Below, in pieces: positions 7,280 to 16,668 of a DNA stretch of 64,000 nt (within the stretch, counting starts at the first letter, position 1; every line of letters starts with the position of its first letter). Below the pieces are notes generated by a model that saw only the letters and a program-made list of their open reading frames with translations, made no database searches and was not told the DNA's origin. Source of the stretch: Myxococcales bacterium (GTDB lineage: Bacteria > Myxococcota_A > Polyangia > Polyangiales > Ga0077539); NCBI GenBank assembly GCA_013298625.1, contig JAAFIF010000007.1:1-64000 (forward strand), given 5' to 3'. The translations under genes and the position numbers were made by a program.

Positions 7280-9031
7280 TCACATGCGATCGGGAGCCTG
7301 AATTCCCAGCAGCGAGAGCCCCGCTTTCAGCGTGTCCGCCGTCGCGCTCACCAGCGCCAGCCGCGACGCGCGCTCGGCGCCCTCGGACTTGAGCACCGGG
7401 CACTGGTCGTAGAACTCGCTGAAGCGCGTCGACAGATCGTAGAGGTACGTGCAGAGCTTGTGCGGCTCGAGCGAGCTCGCCACCGCGTCCACCGCGGCTT
7501 CGAACTGCGAGAGCTGCAGCGCCAGCCGCTTCTCTGCAGCGTGCGTGATCACGACGGCGCTCCCCGCGGTCGGCGCGTCGAGCCCGAGTTCGTCCTTCGC
7601 CTTGCGCAAGATCGACCGCGTGCGCGCGTGCGCGTAGAGCTGGTACGGCCCCGTGTTGCCGATCGCCTGCACCATCCGATCGAGGTCGAAGACGTAGTCC
7701 TTCACGCGGTCGTTGGAGAGGTCGGAGTACTTGATCGCCGCGTTGCCGACGGCCTTCGCGATCGACTCTTGCTCGGCTTCGGGGATGTGCGTGGACTTCT
7801 CTTTCACCAGCGAGAGCGCCTTGTCGTACGAGGCATCGACGAGGTCCACGAGCCGAACGCTCTCGCCCGTGCGCGTGCGGTACATCTGCCGATCCGCGCC
7901 CAGCACCGAGCCGAACGCCACGTGCTGCGGCCGCGTCCCGTCCTTCACCCAGCCCGCCATCTTCGCCACGGCGAAGACCATCGCGAAGTGCTGCGCCTGC
8001 GGCGCGCCCACGACGTACAAGATCCGCGTCGCGCCCAGCGTCTCGCTGCGATACCGAATCGCCGCGAGGTCCGTCGCGGGATAGCCGAAGCCACCGTCGC
8101 CCTTGCGCACGATCAGCGGCAGCGGATCTCCCTCTTTGTTCTTGAATCCGTCAGCAAAAACGCAGGTCGCCCCGTCGTTGATCGTCGAGATGCCCTTCAA
8201 CGCGAGGTCGTCGACCACCGCCTGCAACAGCGGGTTGTAGAAGCTCTCGCCCGCGATGTGCTCGGGCTTCAACGTCACGTCGAGCTTGGCGTACACCGTC
8301 GCGAAGTACGCCGCGGACTCGTCGACGAGGATCTTCCACAAGCGCAGCGTCTCTTTGTCGCCCGCTTGCAGCGCGACGACCCGCTGCCGAGCGCGCTGCT
8401 GAAACGCTTCGCTCGCGTCGAACTTCTGCCGCGCGGCCTTGTAGAAATTGTTGAGCTCTCCGACGCCGAGCTCTTCGATCGCCGCGGTCTCGCCGAGGTC
8501 GAGCAGGTGCTCGATGAGCATTCCGAACGGCGTCCCCCAGTCGCCGACGTGGTTCTGCCGATGGACCTTGTGCCCCTGCCACTCGAGCAGCCGCGCGAGG
8601 CAGTCGCCGATCACCGTGCTGCGCAGGTGGCCGACGTGCATCTCTTTGGCGACGTTGGGCGAGGAGTAATCGATCACGACCGTCTCGGGCTTCGCCGCGG
8701 GCGCGACGCCGACGCGCGCGTCCGCGAGCCGCGACGAGAGCGTCTCGCCGAGCCACGAGGCCTTCACGGTGACGTTGATGAACCCAGGGCCCGCGATCTC
8801 GAGCTTCTCGACGATGTCCGACGCGTCGAGGGCGGCGATGAGCTTCTCGGCCACGTCGCGCGGCTTGGACGAGAGCTTCTTCGCGAGGCCGAGCGCGCAG
8901 TTGGCCTGCAGATCCGCGCGGTCCGACCACTGAAGCAGCGGGTCGGTGCTCTTGTACTCGTCGCCAAAGGCCTTCGCGAGCGCCGCGGCAAACCGCGGCT
9001 GCAGGGCCCGAATCGGATCGTGTGCGCTCAT
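7280..9031 (-). CDS. argS: arginine--tRNA ligase
   Basis: A 583-residue class I aminoacyl-tRNA synthetase that charges tRNA-Arg in the cytoplasm. The order is an N-terminal Add1 domain (residues 1-110), a Rossmann catalytic domain with the HIGH motif as HVGH at 132-135 in SSPNVAKEMHVGHLRS, and a C-terminal DALR anticodon-binding domain ending in LLGIQAPDRM. As in many ArgRS, the KMSKS loop is not canonical (YRTRTGES). Length and architecture are normal. It is the first gene of a probable two-gene unit with the E2-like gene downstream, and it faces away from the lipoprotein gene at 9115. Confidence 0.97.
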   Translation of the reverse strand: MSAHDPIRALQPRFAAALAKAFGDEYKSTDPLLQWSDRADLQANCALGLAKKLSSKPRDVAEKLIAALDASDIVEKLEIAGPGFINVTVKASWLGETLSSRLADARVGVAPAAKPETVVIDYSSPNVAKEMHVGHLRSTVIGDCLARLLEWQGHKVHRQNHVGDWGTPFGMLIEHLLDLGETAAIEELGVGELNNFYKAARQKFDASEAFQQRARQRVVALQAGDKETLRLWKILVDESAAYFATVYAKLDVTLKPEHIAGESFYNPLLQAVVDDLALKGISTINDGATCVFADGFKNKEGDPLPLIVRKGDGGFGYPATDLAAIRYRSETLGATRILYVVGAPQAQHFAMVFAVAKMAGWVKDGTRPQHVAFGSVLGADRQMYRTRTGESVRLVDLVDASYDKALSLVKEKSTHIPEAEQESIAKAVGNAAIKYSDLSNDRVKDYVFDLDRMVQAIGNTGPYQLYAHARTRSILRKAKDELGLDAPTAGSAVVITHAAEKRLALQLSQFEAAVDAVASSLEPHKLCTYLYDLSTRFSEFYDQCPVLKSEGAERASRLALVSATADTLKAGLSLLGIQAPDRM

Positions 9032-9114
9032 GGTCGGTGCTGCGTAACCCGTCGGGCGATGGCTGTGAAGAGGCCAACTTCACCGCTCGCACGCCGCTGG
9101 TACGCTCTGAAGCG

Positions 9115-9711
9115 ATGAAGCACTTCGCGCTCTTGTTCGTCGTCGCGCTCGCCGCGTGCGACGGAGTGGTGCCGCCCGTCGCAGACGCGGCGATCGATCG
9201 AACATCGCCCGTCGACGCGCGATCGGACGCCTCGGTCACGATGGACGCGCAGCCCGACGCGACGATGGACGCCGCAGCGGACGTCGCGGACGCATCGCTG
9301 CCCGCGGACAGCGGCGTCGCGATCGACGCGCGCGACCGCTGCGGTTCGGGCCCGCCCGAGTGCGAACCCGGCCCCGGCACTGGCAACGCCGATCAGTGCT
9401 TCGACGCGCCATCGTGCTTTCTTCGCGCCGTTCAGAGCGCGATCCGCGCGGTGATCGCCGCGAACCCAACGTACTTCGACATGTCCGCGGGGACGCCTCG
9501 CGTGACCAACGAGGCCGGCTACATGAACGGCGTGGTCGACGAGCTTCGCCGCCGCGGACTGTGCGCGATCATCGACCCCAACGCCGGCGACGAAATCGTG
9601 GTGAAGCACGACAACGACCTCGCCGAGAACTTCGACATCCTCACAGCGGACAGCGTCGCGCGCTCGGGCGACGGGATCTTCACCGCGACCTGCGCGCCCG
9701 CGTGGTTCTGA
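9115..9711 (+). CDS. secreted lipoprotein, unknown function
   Basis: A 198-residue lipoprotein with signal peptide and lipobox (MKHFALLFVVALAAC). A low-complexity Asp/Ala linker spans roughly residues 25-75, a style common in myxobacterial outer-membrane lipoproteins. The globular part carries paired Cys (CFDAPSCFLRAVQSA) and ends with DGIFTATCAPAWF. No enzyme motif is visible. The start at 9115 gives the signal peptide; the longer frame from 9022 has no export signal. It is divergent from argS with about 85 bases between the starts, and its end nearly meets the convergent oxygenase gene at 9730. Confidence 0.85.
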   Translation: MKHFALLFVVALAACDGVVPPVADAAIDRTSPVDARSDASVTMDAQPDATMDAAADVADASLPADSGVAIDARDRCGSGPPECEPGPGTGNADQCFDAPSCFLRAVQSAIRAVIAANPTYFDMSAGTPRVTNEAGYMNGVVDELRRRGLCAIIDPNAGDEIVVKHDNDLAENFDILTADSVARSGDGIFTATCAPAWF

Positions 9712-9729
9712 GCCGCGCGAGCGCGTCGC

Positions 9730-10668
9730 TCAGGACTCGGTCGGCGCTTTGATCGCCGAGAGCCGCTCGCGCAAGTAGTCCCCCGCCGTGATCGCGCTGA
9801 ACGCAGGCCCTGCATAGCCCGGCTCTGGCTCCATCGGCGCGAGCACCACGTCCGGCCGCGGGTGCGTGAAGAACGGAATCGAGAAGCGCGCGCGGTTGTC
9901 TCCCTTGGGGTTGACCACGCGGTGGGTCGTCGAGCGAATGCGCCCGTGCGACGCGCGCTGCAGCATGTCGCCCGCGTTGATCACCAGGTGGCCGCGCAGC
10001 GACTGCACGGGGTGCCACTGGCCGTCGCGCGCGAAGAGCTCGAGCCCGCCGGTGCTGCCTTCGGCGAGCAGCGTGATCAGGTTGATGTCTTCGTGAGCCG
10101 CCGCGCGGATGGCTCCGCCCGGCGCGTCCGCGGGGACGGGCGGGTAGTGAATCAATCGCAAGATCGAGTCGCCGCCGGTGATCATCGAGGCGAAGTGATC
10201 GTCGGCGAGGCCGAGGTAGCGAGCGATCGCCGTGAGCAGCCCGCGCGCGGTGCGCTCGAAGTCGAGGTAGAGCGCCGAGAGCTCTTCGCGAAACGCGAGC
10301 GAGCCCGCAGGCCAGCGATTGGGCAGCAAATTCGCTGAGGGCGCGGGGCGCTCTTGCCCCACGTGAAAGAACTCTTTGAGGTCCGCGACGCGCGCCCCCA
10401 CCGCGCGCTCGGCGCCGAACGGGACGTACCCGCGGTTGCCTTCGGACTCGGGGACGAGGCACTGATTCTTCTCGCTGAAGGGCAGCGCGAAGAACGCTTC
10501 GATCAGCGAAAACGCACGCTCGATGCGCTCGCGAGCGATCGGGTGCCCCGAGACCACGCCGAAGCCGTGCGTGCGCAGGCTGTCGCCAAACGCCGTCGCG
10601 AACGCGCGCTGGTCCTCGAGTGAATCGCTGGCGAACAGCCGGTAGTCGACGACGGGGAGCTCGATCAT
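9730..10668 (-). CDS. 2-oxoglutarate/Fe(II)-dependent oxygenase of the isopenicillin N synthase family
   Basis: A 312-residue non-heme iron enzyme. The iron ligands are H192 and D194 (AAHEDINLITLL) and H249 (RSTTHRVVNP). R261 with S263 (RARFS) is the 2-oxoglutarate-binding RxS. The N-terminal DIOX_N part begins ELPVVDYRLF. Members hydroxylate or oxidise small molecules; the substrate cannot be read from the sequence. It begins 15 bases after the apt stop, giving a probable surE-apt-oxygenase operon, though the functional link to purine salvage is unclear. Confidence 0.9.
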   Translation of the reverse strand: MIELPVVDYRLFASDSLEDQRAFATAFGDSLRTHGFGVVSGHPIARERIERAFSLIEAFFALPFSEKNQCLVPESEGNRGYVPFGAERAVGARVADLKEFFHVGQERPAPSANLLPNRWPAGSLAFREELSALYLDFERTARGLLTAIARYLGLADDHFASMITGGDSILRLIHYPPVPADAPGGAIRAAAHEDINLITLLAEGSTGGLELFARDGQWHPVQSLRGHLVINAGDMLQRASHGRIRSTTHRVVNPKGDNRARFSIPFFTHPRPDVVLAPMEPEPGYAGPAFSAITAGDYLRERLSAIKAPTES

Positions 10669-10683
10669 GATCGTTGCGCGCGC

Positions 10684-11220
10684 TCAGTACGCGAGGACGC
10701 TAAAGACCTCGACGCCCTCGGGGATGCGCTTGCGCCCGCCGAGAAATCCGAGCTCGATCGCGAACGCAGCGCCGACGACCTGGCCGCCCTGGAGCTTCAC
10801 GAGGTCGATGGCGGCGCAGACCGTTCCGCCCGTGGCGATGACGTCGTCGACGACCAGGACGCGGTTGCCCGAGTGCAGCGAGTTCTTGTGCATCTCGAGC
10901 GCGTCCGTGCCGTACTCGAGCGAGTATTCGACGCGGTCTTTGGCGGCGGGGAGCTTGCCCGGCTTGCGCACGGGGACGAAGCTCGTCGCGGTGCGCGCGG
11001 CGAGCGCCGCGCCGAAGATGAAGCCGCGCGACTCGATGCCCACGACGACGTCGAACGCGCGCGGACCAGAGAAGTGCGCAGAGATGCGGTCGAGCACCGT
11101 CGCAAACGCGTCGGGGTTGGACAACATCGGCGTGATGTCTTTGAACAGGATCCCAGGCTTGGGAAAGTCCGGGACGTCCCGGATCAGCGCCTTCAGCGCG
11201 TCGTCGCTCGCGTTGGTCAT
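10684..11220 (-). CDS. apt: adenine phosphoribosyltransferase
   Basis: A 178-residue purine salvage enzyme that makes AMP and pyrophosphate from adenine and PRPP. The PRPP-binding motif VLVVDDVIATGGT is at residues 121-133, and the N-terminal RDVPDFPKPGILFKDIT is diagnostic for Apt. The start at 11220 lies two bases after the surE stop, which points to translational coupling. An in-frame upstream start at 11313 would overlap surE and lacks homology. Confidence 0.97.
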   Translation of the reverse strand: MTNASDDALKALIRDVPDFPKPGILFKDITPMLSNPDAFATVLDRISAHFSGPRAFDVVVGIESRGFIFGAALAARTATSFVPVRKPGKLPAAKDRVEYSLEYGTDALEMHKNSLHSGNRVLVVDDVIATGGTVCAAIDLVKLQGGQVVGAAFAIELGFLGGRKRIPEGVEVFSVLAY

Positions 11221-11222
11221 CG

Positions 11223-11996
11223 TCAGTCTCCGTTCGTAGAAAACCGCTTCCACAACGCGGCCATCGCGTCGTTGCGGGTTTGATCGAGCGCCAGCGGCGT
11301 GAGGCTCGCCCACCCCGCGTCGAAGGCCGTCGTGTCCGCCCCTTCGAGCGTCGGGTGCCGCACCGTCGGGCCGCCGATCCAGAGGTACGGCCGGCCGCGC
11401 GGGTCCGCGCGCACCTCGACCATGTCGTCATAGATCCGCTCGCCCTGACGGGTCACGCGAACGCCGTGCACGGGGCCCTTGGGGACGTTGAGGTTCCACA
11501 GCGCGGCGCTGTCCGCGCGCGATCGCGCGCGGGCGTGCTCGAGCAGCGCGACCGCCACTTGCGCGGCGTACGTCCCCACCATCGCGAGGTCGTTGTCGCC
11601 CGGCGTCGAGACCGCCAGCGAGTCGATCCCGCGCAGCGCGGCCTCGCGCGCCGCCGCGACGGTGCCCGAGTAGAACAAATCACTGCCCATGTTGAGCCCG
11701 TGATTGATCCCGCTCACGACGATGTCCGGCTTGCGAGGCAACAGCTCTTTGTGGTGCAGCGCCACGTACACCGAGTCCACGGGAGAGCCGTCGACGGCCC
11801 ACCGACGCGCGCCCACCGACCAGCAGCGCAGCGGTCGATTGAGGGTGATCGAGTGGCTCGTCGCGCTCTGCTCGCGCTCGGGCGCCACGGTGTACACCTC
11901 GCCCACCGACGAGAGCGCCTCGGCCAGCGCGCGAATGCCCGCTGAATACACGCCGTCGTCGTTGCTCACGAGAATCACAGGCCGATCGGCGCTCAT
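11223..11996 (-). CDS. surE: 5'/3'-nucleotidase SurE
   Basis: A 257-residue metal-dependent phosphatase acting on nucleoside monophosphates. The metal-binding NDDG lies at residues 12-15 (ILVSNDDGVYS). The Ser-rich loop EREQSATSHSITL and the conserved SGINHGLNMGSDLFYSGT follow. The start at 11996 gives the normal SurE N-terminus (MSADRPVILVSNDDG). It heads the surE-apt-oxygenase unit; both of the first two products act on nucleotides. Confidence 0.96.
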   Translation of the reverse strand: MSADRPVILVSNDDGVYSAGIRALAEALSSVGEVYTVAPEREQSATSHSITLNRPLRCWSVGARRWAVDGSPVDSVYVALHHKELLPRKPDIVVSGINHGLNMGSDLFYSGTVAAAREAALRGIDSLAVSTPGDNDLAMVGTYAAQVAVALLEHARARSRADSAALWNLNVPKGPVHGVRVTRQGERIYDDMVEVRADPRGRPYLWIGGPTVRHPTLEGADTTAFDAGWASLTPLALDQTRNDAMAALWKRFSTNGD

Positions 11997-12055
11997 CGCG
12001 GGTGCGGAGTAGAACCGCGGACGCGCCCGCTCGGCAAGCGAACTCGACGCGTCGC

Positions 12056-13378
12056 TCACCAGCGAACGGGCACCGGCTCGCTCTCGTCCGCGTCCCTGCC
12101 TCGGTTGTCTCCGAGCTGTCCCATGTGGCCTGCGCCGAAGCAGCACACGCCCCCCGCGGTCATGCGCGCGCACACGAAATCATCGCCCACCGAGACCTGC
12201 GCGACGCCTTCGAGCGCGCTCACCCTGTGCGGCGCGCGACCGATGGTCTCGTCCGGCCCCGCGCCGCTGCGCGCTGCGCGACCGACGCGCCCCCAGCACC
12301 AGAGCTGCCCGTCCCTTCGCACCGCGCAGCCGCCGCGCGGGCCGAGGGACATCTGCGCCACGCCGCGAAGCCCTGCGATGGGACGCGGGACGAAGACCTC
12401 GCCGGTCGCGGCGTTCTCGCCGCCGAGCTGGCCGACGAAGCCCTCGCCCCAGCAGCGAGGCTCGTCTTCGACCGTGTTTGCGCAGGCGAAGTTCTTCGCC
12501 ACGACGACGTCGACGATGCCGGGCGGGAGGCCTTCGACACGCGCGGGCGTCGGTCCGCGAGCGAGCCAACCGGCGCACGTGATCGAGCCGTCTTGGTGCA
12601 GCGCGCACGTCCCTCCCTCGCCCGCCGCGAGCTCGGTGACGCCGCGGCCGAACCGCGCGCTCACCGGCCGCGCGCGAAGCGAAGTGCTCCCGTCGCCGAG
12701 CTCACCGAACTCGTTGTGTCCCCAGCAGCTCACCGCGCCGCCGCGACGCAGCGCGCACGCGTGGGTGCTGCCCATCACGAGCTGCTGCGCGTCGCGCACG
12801 CCCGCCACCGCCGTAGGAACCTCTCTCGCGTGACGATCTCCGTCGCCGATCTGCCCGTAGTCGTTTTCGCCCCAGCAGCTCACGGCGCCCCCACGCGTGC
12901 GCGCGCAGGTGAAATCCCAGCTCGCGCGCACTTCGGCGACGTCCCGCAGACCTTGCACGACGATGGGCGCGTTGCGTCCGCCGCGCGTGCCCTCGCCGAG
13001 CTGGCCGTCGTAGTTCCACCCCCAGCAGCGCACGGTGTTGTCGCGAAGGACCACGCACGAGTGCCAGCGGCCCGACGAGAGGTCCACCACGTCTTGCGGG
13101 TGCCGCTCGTCTTCGGCGTAGCACCGCGTGATGGGCGGCGGCGTCGGCGTCGTCACGCCCGCGTCCGGTTCGCTCGACGCCACCACGCGCGGGCCTCTCT
13201 GCGGCGCGCGCACGGTCGGTCGTCGCTGTTGCTGCTGCGGGTCACGGATCTGCAAGTTGGCCCGCACCGTGATCACCGTCGCGGTCTGCGGGCCCTCTTC
13301 GCGCGCGGCGCCGCAGCCGTGGGTCACCGCGGACATGGCACACGCACACAGAATCAACTCAGCTCTGAATTTGCTCAT
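12056..13378 (-). CDS. RCC1-repeat lipoprotein
   Basis: A 440-residue exported protein. The signal peptide ends near VTHGC, a plausible lipobox. A Pro/Gln-rich linker follows, then about six RCC1-type blades, each with the signature CALxxxGxVxCWGxNxxGQLGDG (for example VRCWGWNYDGQLGEG and SCWGENDYGQIGDG). Each blade has two Cys that probably form a disulfide, as in extracellular bacterial RCC1 proteins. The last blade ends PVPVRW. The ATG overlaps the stop of the upstream RCC1 gene by one base (TGATG), so translation of the two is coupled. A structural or binding role at the cell surface is inferred; the eukaryotic Ran function does not apply. Confidence 0.9.
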   Translation of the reverse strand: MSKFRAELILCACAMSAVTHGCGAAREEGPQTATVITVRANLQIRDPQQQQRRPTVRAPQRGPRVVASSEPDAGVTTPTPPPITRCYAEDERHPQDVVDLSSGRWHSCVVLRDNTVRCWGWNYDGQLGEGTRGGRNAPIVVQGLRDVAEVRASWDFTCARTRGGAVSCWGENDYGQIGDGDRHAREVPTAVAGVRDAQQLVMGSTHACALRRGGAVSCWGHNEFGELGDGSTSLRARPVSARFGRGVTELAAGEGGTCALHQDGSITCAGWLARGPTPARVEGLPPGIVDVVVAKNFACANTVEDEPRCWGEGFVGQLGGENAATGEVFVPRPIAGLRGVAQMSLGPRGGCAVRRDGQLWCWGRVGRAARSGAGPDETIGRAPHRVSALEGVAQVSVGDDFVCARMTAGGVCCFGAGHMGQLGDNRGRDADESEPVPVRW

Positions 13379-14685
13379 CACCAAAGCACCGGTTGCGGGT
13401 CCGTACGCTCGTCTTCTCGTCGGTTTTCTCCGCCGAGCTGTCCCCACGCGTTGTCGCCCCAGCAGAGCACGCGGCCGTCGCGCACCAGCGCGCAGTTGAA
13501 CGACGCGCCCGCCACCACGCTCACCGCCTCGGGCAATCGCTCGACCCTCACCGGAACGTTTCTCGCGACCGTCGTTCCGTCGCCGAGCTGGCCGCTCGCG
13601 TTGTCGCCCCAACACCACACGGCGCCCGCCGTTGTTCTCGCGCAATAGTGCGACTCGCCCCCGACCACCTGCGCCACATCCGCGAGCCCCTCGACCTCGG
13701 TGAGCCTCACCGTCCCGTGCGCATATCCGCCAGGATCACCGCCGCACGCGACCCTTCCACGGCGCGTCCACGCGCACACCTCTCTCGCGCTGAACCTCGC
13801 AGCCCACCCCGCAGCGCCGCGAGCCACAAACCTCGCGTGCTCTCCCTGCTCTCGCGTGAGCTCCATCCCGATGTCATTGCACCGCAGCGAGTCCCCTCCG
13901 TCCCAGCCGCAAAGCTGGTACGTCCCTTGGATCACCTGCTGCATCCCGCGCAACCGCCGCATCGTCTCGGGTTCGAGATACCCAGCGTTGAAGCACCGAA
14001 CGTCCCCCGTGTCCGACACCGCGCAGCCGCCGCGCATCCCCAAGTGAACGTGCCGCGCGTTGGCCAGCCCCAACACCGGTCGCACCGCGCGCATGCCCTC
14101 GACGCTCTCTCGCGCCGAACCGCTGCCGCGCATCGCTCCGTGGTAGCCCCAGCACCGCAGCGTCCCGTCCTCTGTGCTCGCGCAAGAGACGCTCTCGCCG
14201 AGCGCCATGGTCCGCACCGCGCTCAACGCCTCCACGCGCATCGGAGCCCACGTGCGATGCTCGTCCCCTTCGTACGGCAAGCACCCTTCGTCCCGTCGCG
14301 AGCAGTACACCCTCGGGCGATCCACTTGCGCGGTCTGTCCGCGATCGTTGCGCCCCCAGCAGTACACGCTGCGATCGTCCATCAGCGCGCACGCGTGCTG
14401 ATGCCCCGCGAAGATCGCCGTCACGGGCCTCGGCGACTGCGCGCTGCGCGGCGTGATCACCGCCACCGCAGCCCGCATCGGAACCGCTCGCGCCGTCTGC
14501 ACCCTCGCCGGCGTCACGCTTCGCGCGGGCTGCGTTGTCTCTCCGCAGCTCTGCCCCGGCGGACACCGAACGCTCACCGTCACCGCCACGGTCGTGCTCG
14601 ACGCGGGCTGCTCGCTGCTCGTCGTCGCGCAGCCAGCGGCCACCATCGCCCACAGCCCGAACGTCCGCGAAGCCCTCTGCTCCAT
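13378..14685 (-). CDS. RCC1-repeat lipoprotein
   Basis: A protein of about 435 residues with a lipoprotein signal (FGLWAMVAAGC) from the ATG at 14685; an ATG at 14694 is also possible. A Val/Thr- and Cys-bearing linker is followed by a beta-propeller of RCC1 blades, clearest at both ends (YCWGRNDRGQTAQ, WCWGDNASGQLGDG, LCWGDNAWGQLGGEN). The middle blades are degenerate. It is a paralogue of the following gene and directly coupled to it through a one-base stop/start overlap, so the two products may work as a pair. Confidence 0.88.
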   Translation of the reverse strand: MEQRASRTFGLWAMVAAGCATTSSEQPASSTTVAVTVSVRCPPGQSCGETTQPARSVTPARVQTARAVPMRAAVAVITPRSAQSPRPVTAIFAGHQHACALMDDRSVYCWGRNDRGQTAQVDRPRVYCSRRDEGCLPYEGDEHRTWAPMRVEALSAVRTMALGESVSCASTEDGTLRCWGYHGAMRGSGSARESVEGMRAVRPVLGLANARHVHLGMRGGCAVSDTGDVRCFNAGYLEPETMRRLRGMQQVIQGTYQLCGWDGGDSLRCNDIGMELTREQGEHARFVARGAAGWAARFSAREVCAWTRRGRVACGGDPGGYAHGTVRLTEVEGLADVAQVVGGESHYCARTTAGAVWCWGDNASGQLGDGTTVARNVPVRVERLPEAVSVVAGASFNCALVRDGRVLCWGDNAWGQLGGENRREDERTDPQPVLW

Positions 14686-14700
14686 CGCTCTCACAACCCC

Positions 14701-15528
14701 TCAGCGCCCCTCGAACTTGGGCTCGCGCTTCTCCATCCACGCAGAGAGGGCCTCGCGCAGGTCTTCGCTCGGCAAAAACGCAGCGTTGTAGAGCGCTACG
14801 TACTTCAAGCTCTCCCTCGCCTCGCGCTCGCTGCGGTCGTTGAGCACCTGCTTGACACCCTGTACAGTCAGCGGCGGGTTGCGCGCGATCCGCCCGGCCA
14901 TCGCGCGCGCCGCGGCGAAGAGCGCCTCGTGCGTGGCGAACGTCTCGTTGACGAGCCCCGCCCGCAGCGCTCGCTTCGCGTCGAAGTCGTCACCCGTGAG
15001 CGCCCACTCGCGCGCAACGCCTTGCCCGACGATCCCGGGCAAGCGCGCGAGCGTCCCGACGTCGGCCACCATCGCGAGCCGCACTTCGCGCACAGAGAAC
15101 ACCGCGTCGTCGGCGCACAGCCGAACATCACACGCGGTGATCAAGTCCACGCCGCCGCCGAGGCAGTTGCCCGCGATCGCCGCGATGACGGGCTTCTTGC
15201 AGGCCGCGACGGCGTCGATGGCGCCCTGCATGCGCTGGATCAACGCGTAGAGCGCGTAGCGCTCGGTGGCCACCGCGGGGCCCACCAACGGAGCGACCTC
15301 CGAGGCCATCGCTTGCAGATCCAAGCCCGTCGAGAAGTTCGGCCCCTCGCCGCGCAAGAGCACCACGCGGACGCGCGGGTCGCCGTCGAGCCAGCGAAAG
15401 ACTTGGGCGAACTCGTTCCAAAACGAGGGGCCCATGCGCGGGGACTTGCCGGTGGCGCGGAGGTGAACCTCGGCGATGCCGTCGTCGATGCTGATGCGAA
15501 CGCTCTCGAACGTGGGGTCGTTGCTCAT
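14701..15528 (-). CDS. enoyl-CoA hydratase/isomerase family, resembling delta(3,5)-delta(2,4)-dienoyl-CoA isomerase
   Basis: A 275-residue crotonase-fold enzyme. The oxyanion-hole region is AIAGNCLGGGVDLITACD. The stretch SVREVRLAMVADVGTLARLP aligns by eye with the dienoyl-CoA isomerase (ECH1) signature, including its Glu and Asp catalytic positions, and NPPLTVQGVKQVL is also ECH1-like. It would act in beta-oxidation of unsaturated fatty acids, consistent with the acyl-CoA dehydrogenase at 18260-20017, though the two are not adjacent. The start at 15528 is chosen over 15561 because the family N-terminus begins MSNDPTFES. Confidence 0.9.
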   Translation of the reverse strand: MSNDPTFESVRISIDDGIAEVHLRATGKSPRMGPSFWNEFAQVFRWLDGDPRVRVVLLRGEGPNFSTGLDLQAMASEVAPLVGPAVATERYALYALIQRMQGAIDAVAACKKPVIAAIAGNCLGGGVDLITACDVRLCADDAVFSVREVRLAMVADVGTLARLPGIVGQGVAREWALTGDDFDAKRALRAGLVNETFATHEALFAAARAMAGRIARNPPLTVQGVKQVLNDRSEREARESLKYVALYNAAFLPSEDLREALSAWMEKREPKFEGR

Positions 15529-15644
15529 GGTTGGCCCATCGATGATCGCTGCTACGGCCACCGAGCGCCACCCGCAACACGTTCTGTCACTCTGTGCGCG
15601 GCATCGCCATCGCCCGCGCGCCGTCGTAAGGACCCTCGCAGCCG

Positions 15645-16664
15645 ATGCGCCCCGTCGCCAACCCGCCCAACCCCTTCGCCGCGCACACGGTCGAGTACGA
15701 CGAAGACGCCGCGCCCGACGCGAAGCTCGAGCTCTTCGAAGAGCGCGCGCGGTCCATCGTCAGCGAAAACGACTCGCCCGACGTGGGCTTTCGCTACTCG
15801 GTCAACCCGTACCGCGGCTGCATCCACGGCTGCGCGTACTGCTACGCCCGCCCCTCGCACCAGTACCTCGGCTTCGGCGCAGGAACCGATTTCGACCGCA
15901 AAATCGCGGTCAAGATCAACGCACCCGACGTGCTGCGCGACACCTTCGAGCGCCGCTCGTGGAAGGGCGACCTCGTCATCTTCTCGGGCAACACCGACTG
16001 CTACCAGCCCATCGAGCGCTCGTACGAGCTCACCCGCCGATGCCTCGAGGTGTGCGCGGACTTTCGCAACCCGGTCGGGATCATCACCAAGTCCACGCTG
16101 ATCCTCCGCGACCTCGCGCTCTTGCAGCGATTGCACAGAGAGGCCAGCGTGAGCGTGTGGGTCTCGATCGCGTTCGACAGCGACGACGACGGGCTCGCGC
16201 TCGACCCGTGGGCTCCCAGGCCCTCGCGGCGCTTCGAGGTGATCCGCGCGCTCGCGGCGGCGGGCATCACCGTGGGCGTGTCCGCCTCGCCCGTGATCTT
16301 CGGGCTCAACGACGCGCAGATCCCGTCGGTGCTCGAGCGCGCGAGGGAGGCAGGGGCGAGCCGCGCGTTCTCGACGCTCTTGCGCTTGCCGAGCCCCCTC
16401 GACGAAGTGTTCGCCGAGCGCGTCGCCAAGAGCCACCCGCTGCGCGCCCAGCGCATCGAGCGATCGCTCATCGAGCTGCGCGCGGGCAAGAAGAACAGCG
16501 GGCAGTTCGGCGATCGCATGGTGGGCGTGGGGCCGCGGTGGGACGCGTTTCGACAGCTCTTCGACCGGACGTGCGCGCGGCTCGGGATCAACGCCCAAGA
16601 GGATGACGCGAGCGCGCGGCCCGACACCTTTCGTCGTCCCACGCGGCAGGGGAGCTTGTTCTGA
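15645..16664 (+). CDS. radical SAM protein, SplB/PA0069-like
   Basis: A 339-residue protein with the radical SAM cluster C59-x3-C63-x2-C66 in RGCIHGCAYCYARPSH, the form found in spore photoproduct lyase-like and PA0069-like proteins. VNPYRGC and the following sequence are family hallmarks. These enzymes bind a 4Fe-4S cluster and cleave SAM; the substrate of this branch is not established. The start has AAGGA upstream. The gene is divergent from the isomerase gene and convergent with the oxidoreductase at 16669, with only four bases between their ends. Confidence 0.92.
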   Translation: MRPVANPPNPFAAHTVEYDEDAAPDAKLELFEERARSIVSENDSPDVGFRYSVNPYRGCIHGCAYCYARPSHQYLGFGAGTDFDRKIAVKINAPDVLRDTFERRSWKGDLVIFSGNTDCYQPIERSYELTRRCLEVCADFRNPVGIITKSTLILRDLALLQRLHREASVSVWVSIAFDSDDDGLALDPWAPRPSRRFEVIRALAAAGITVGVSASPVIFGLNDAQIPSVLERAREAGASRAFSTLLRLPSPLDEVFAERVAKSHPLRAQRIERSLIELRAGKKNSGQFGDRMVGVGPRWDAFRQLFDRTCARLGINAQEDDASARPDTFRRPTRQGSLF

Positions 16665-16668
16665 GCGC

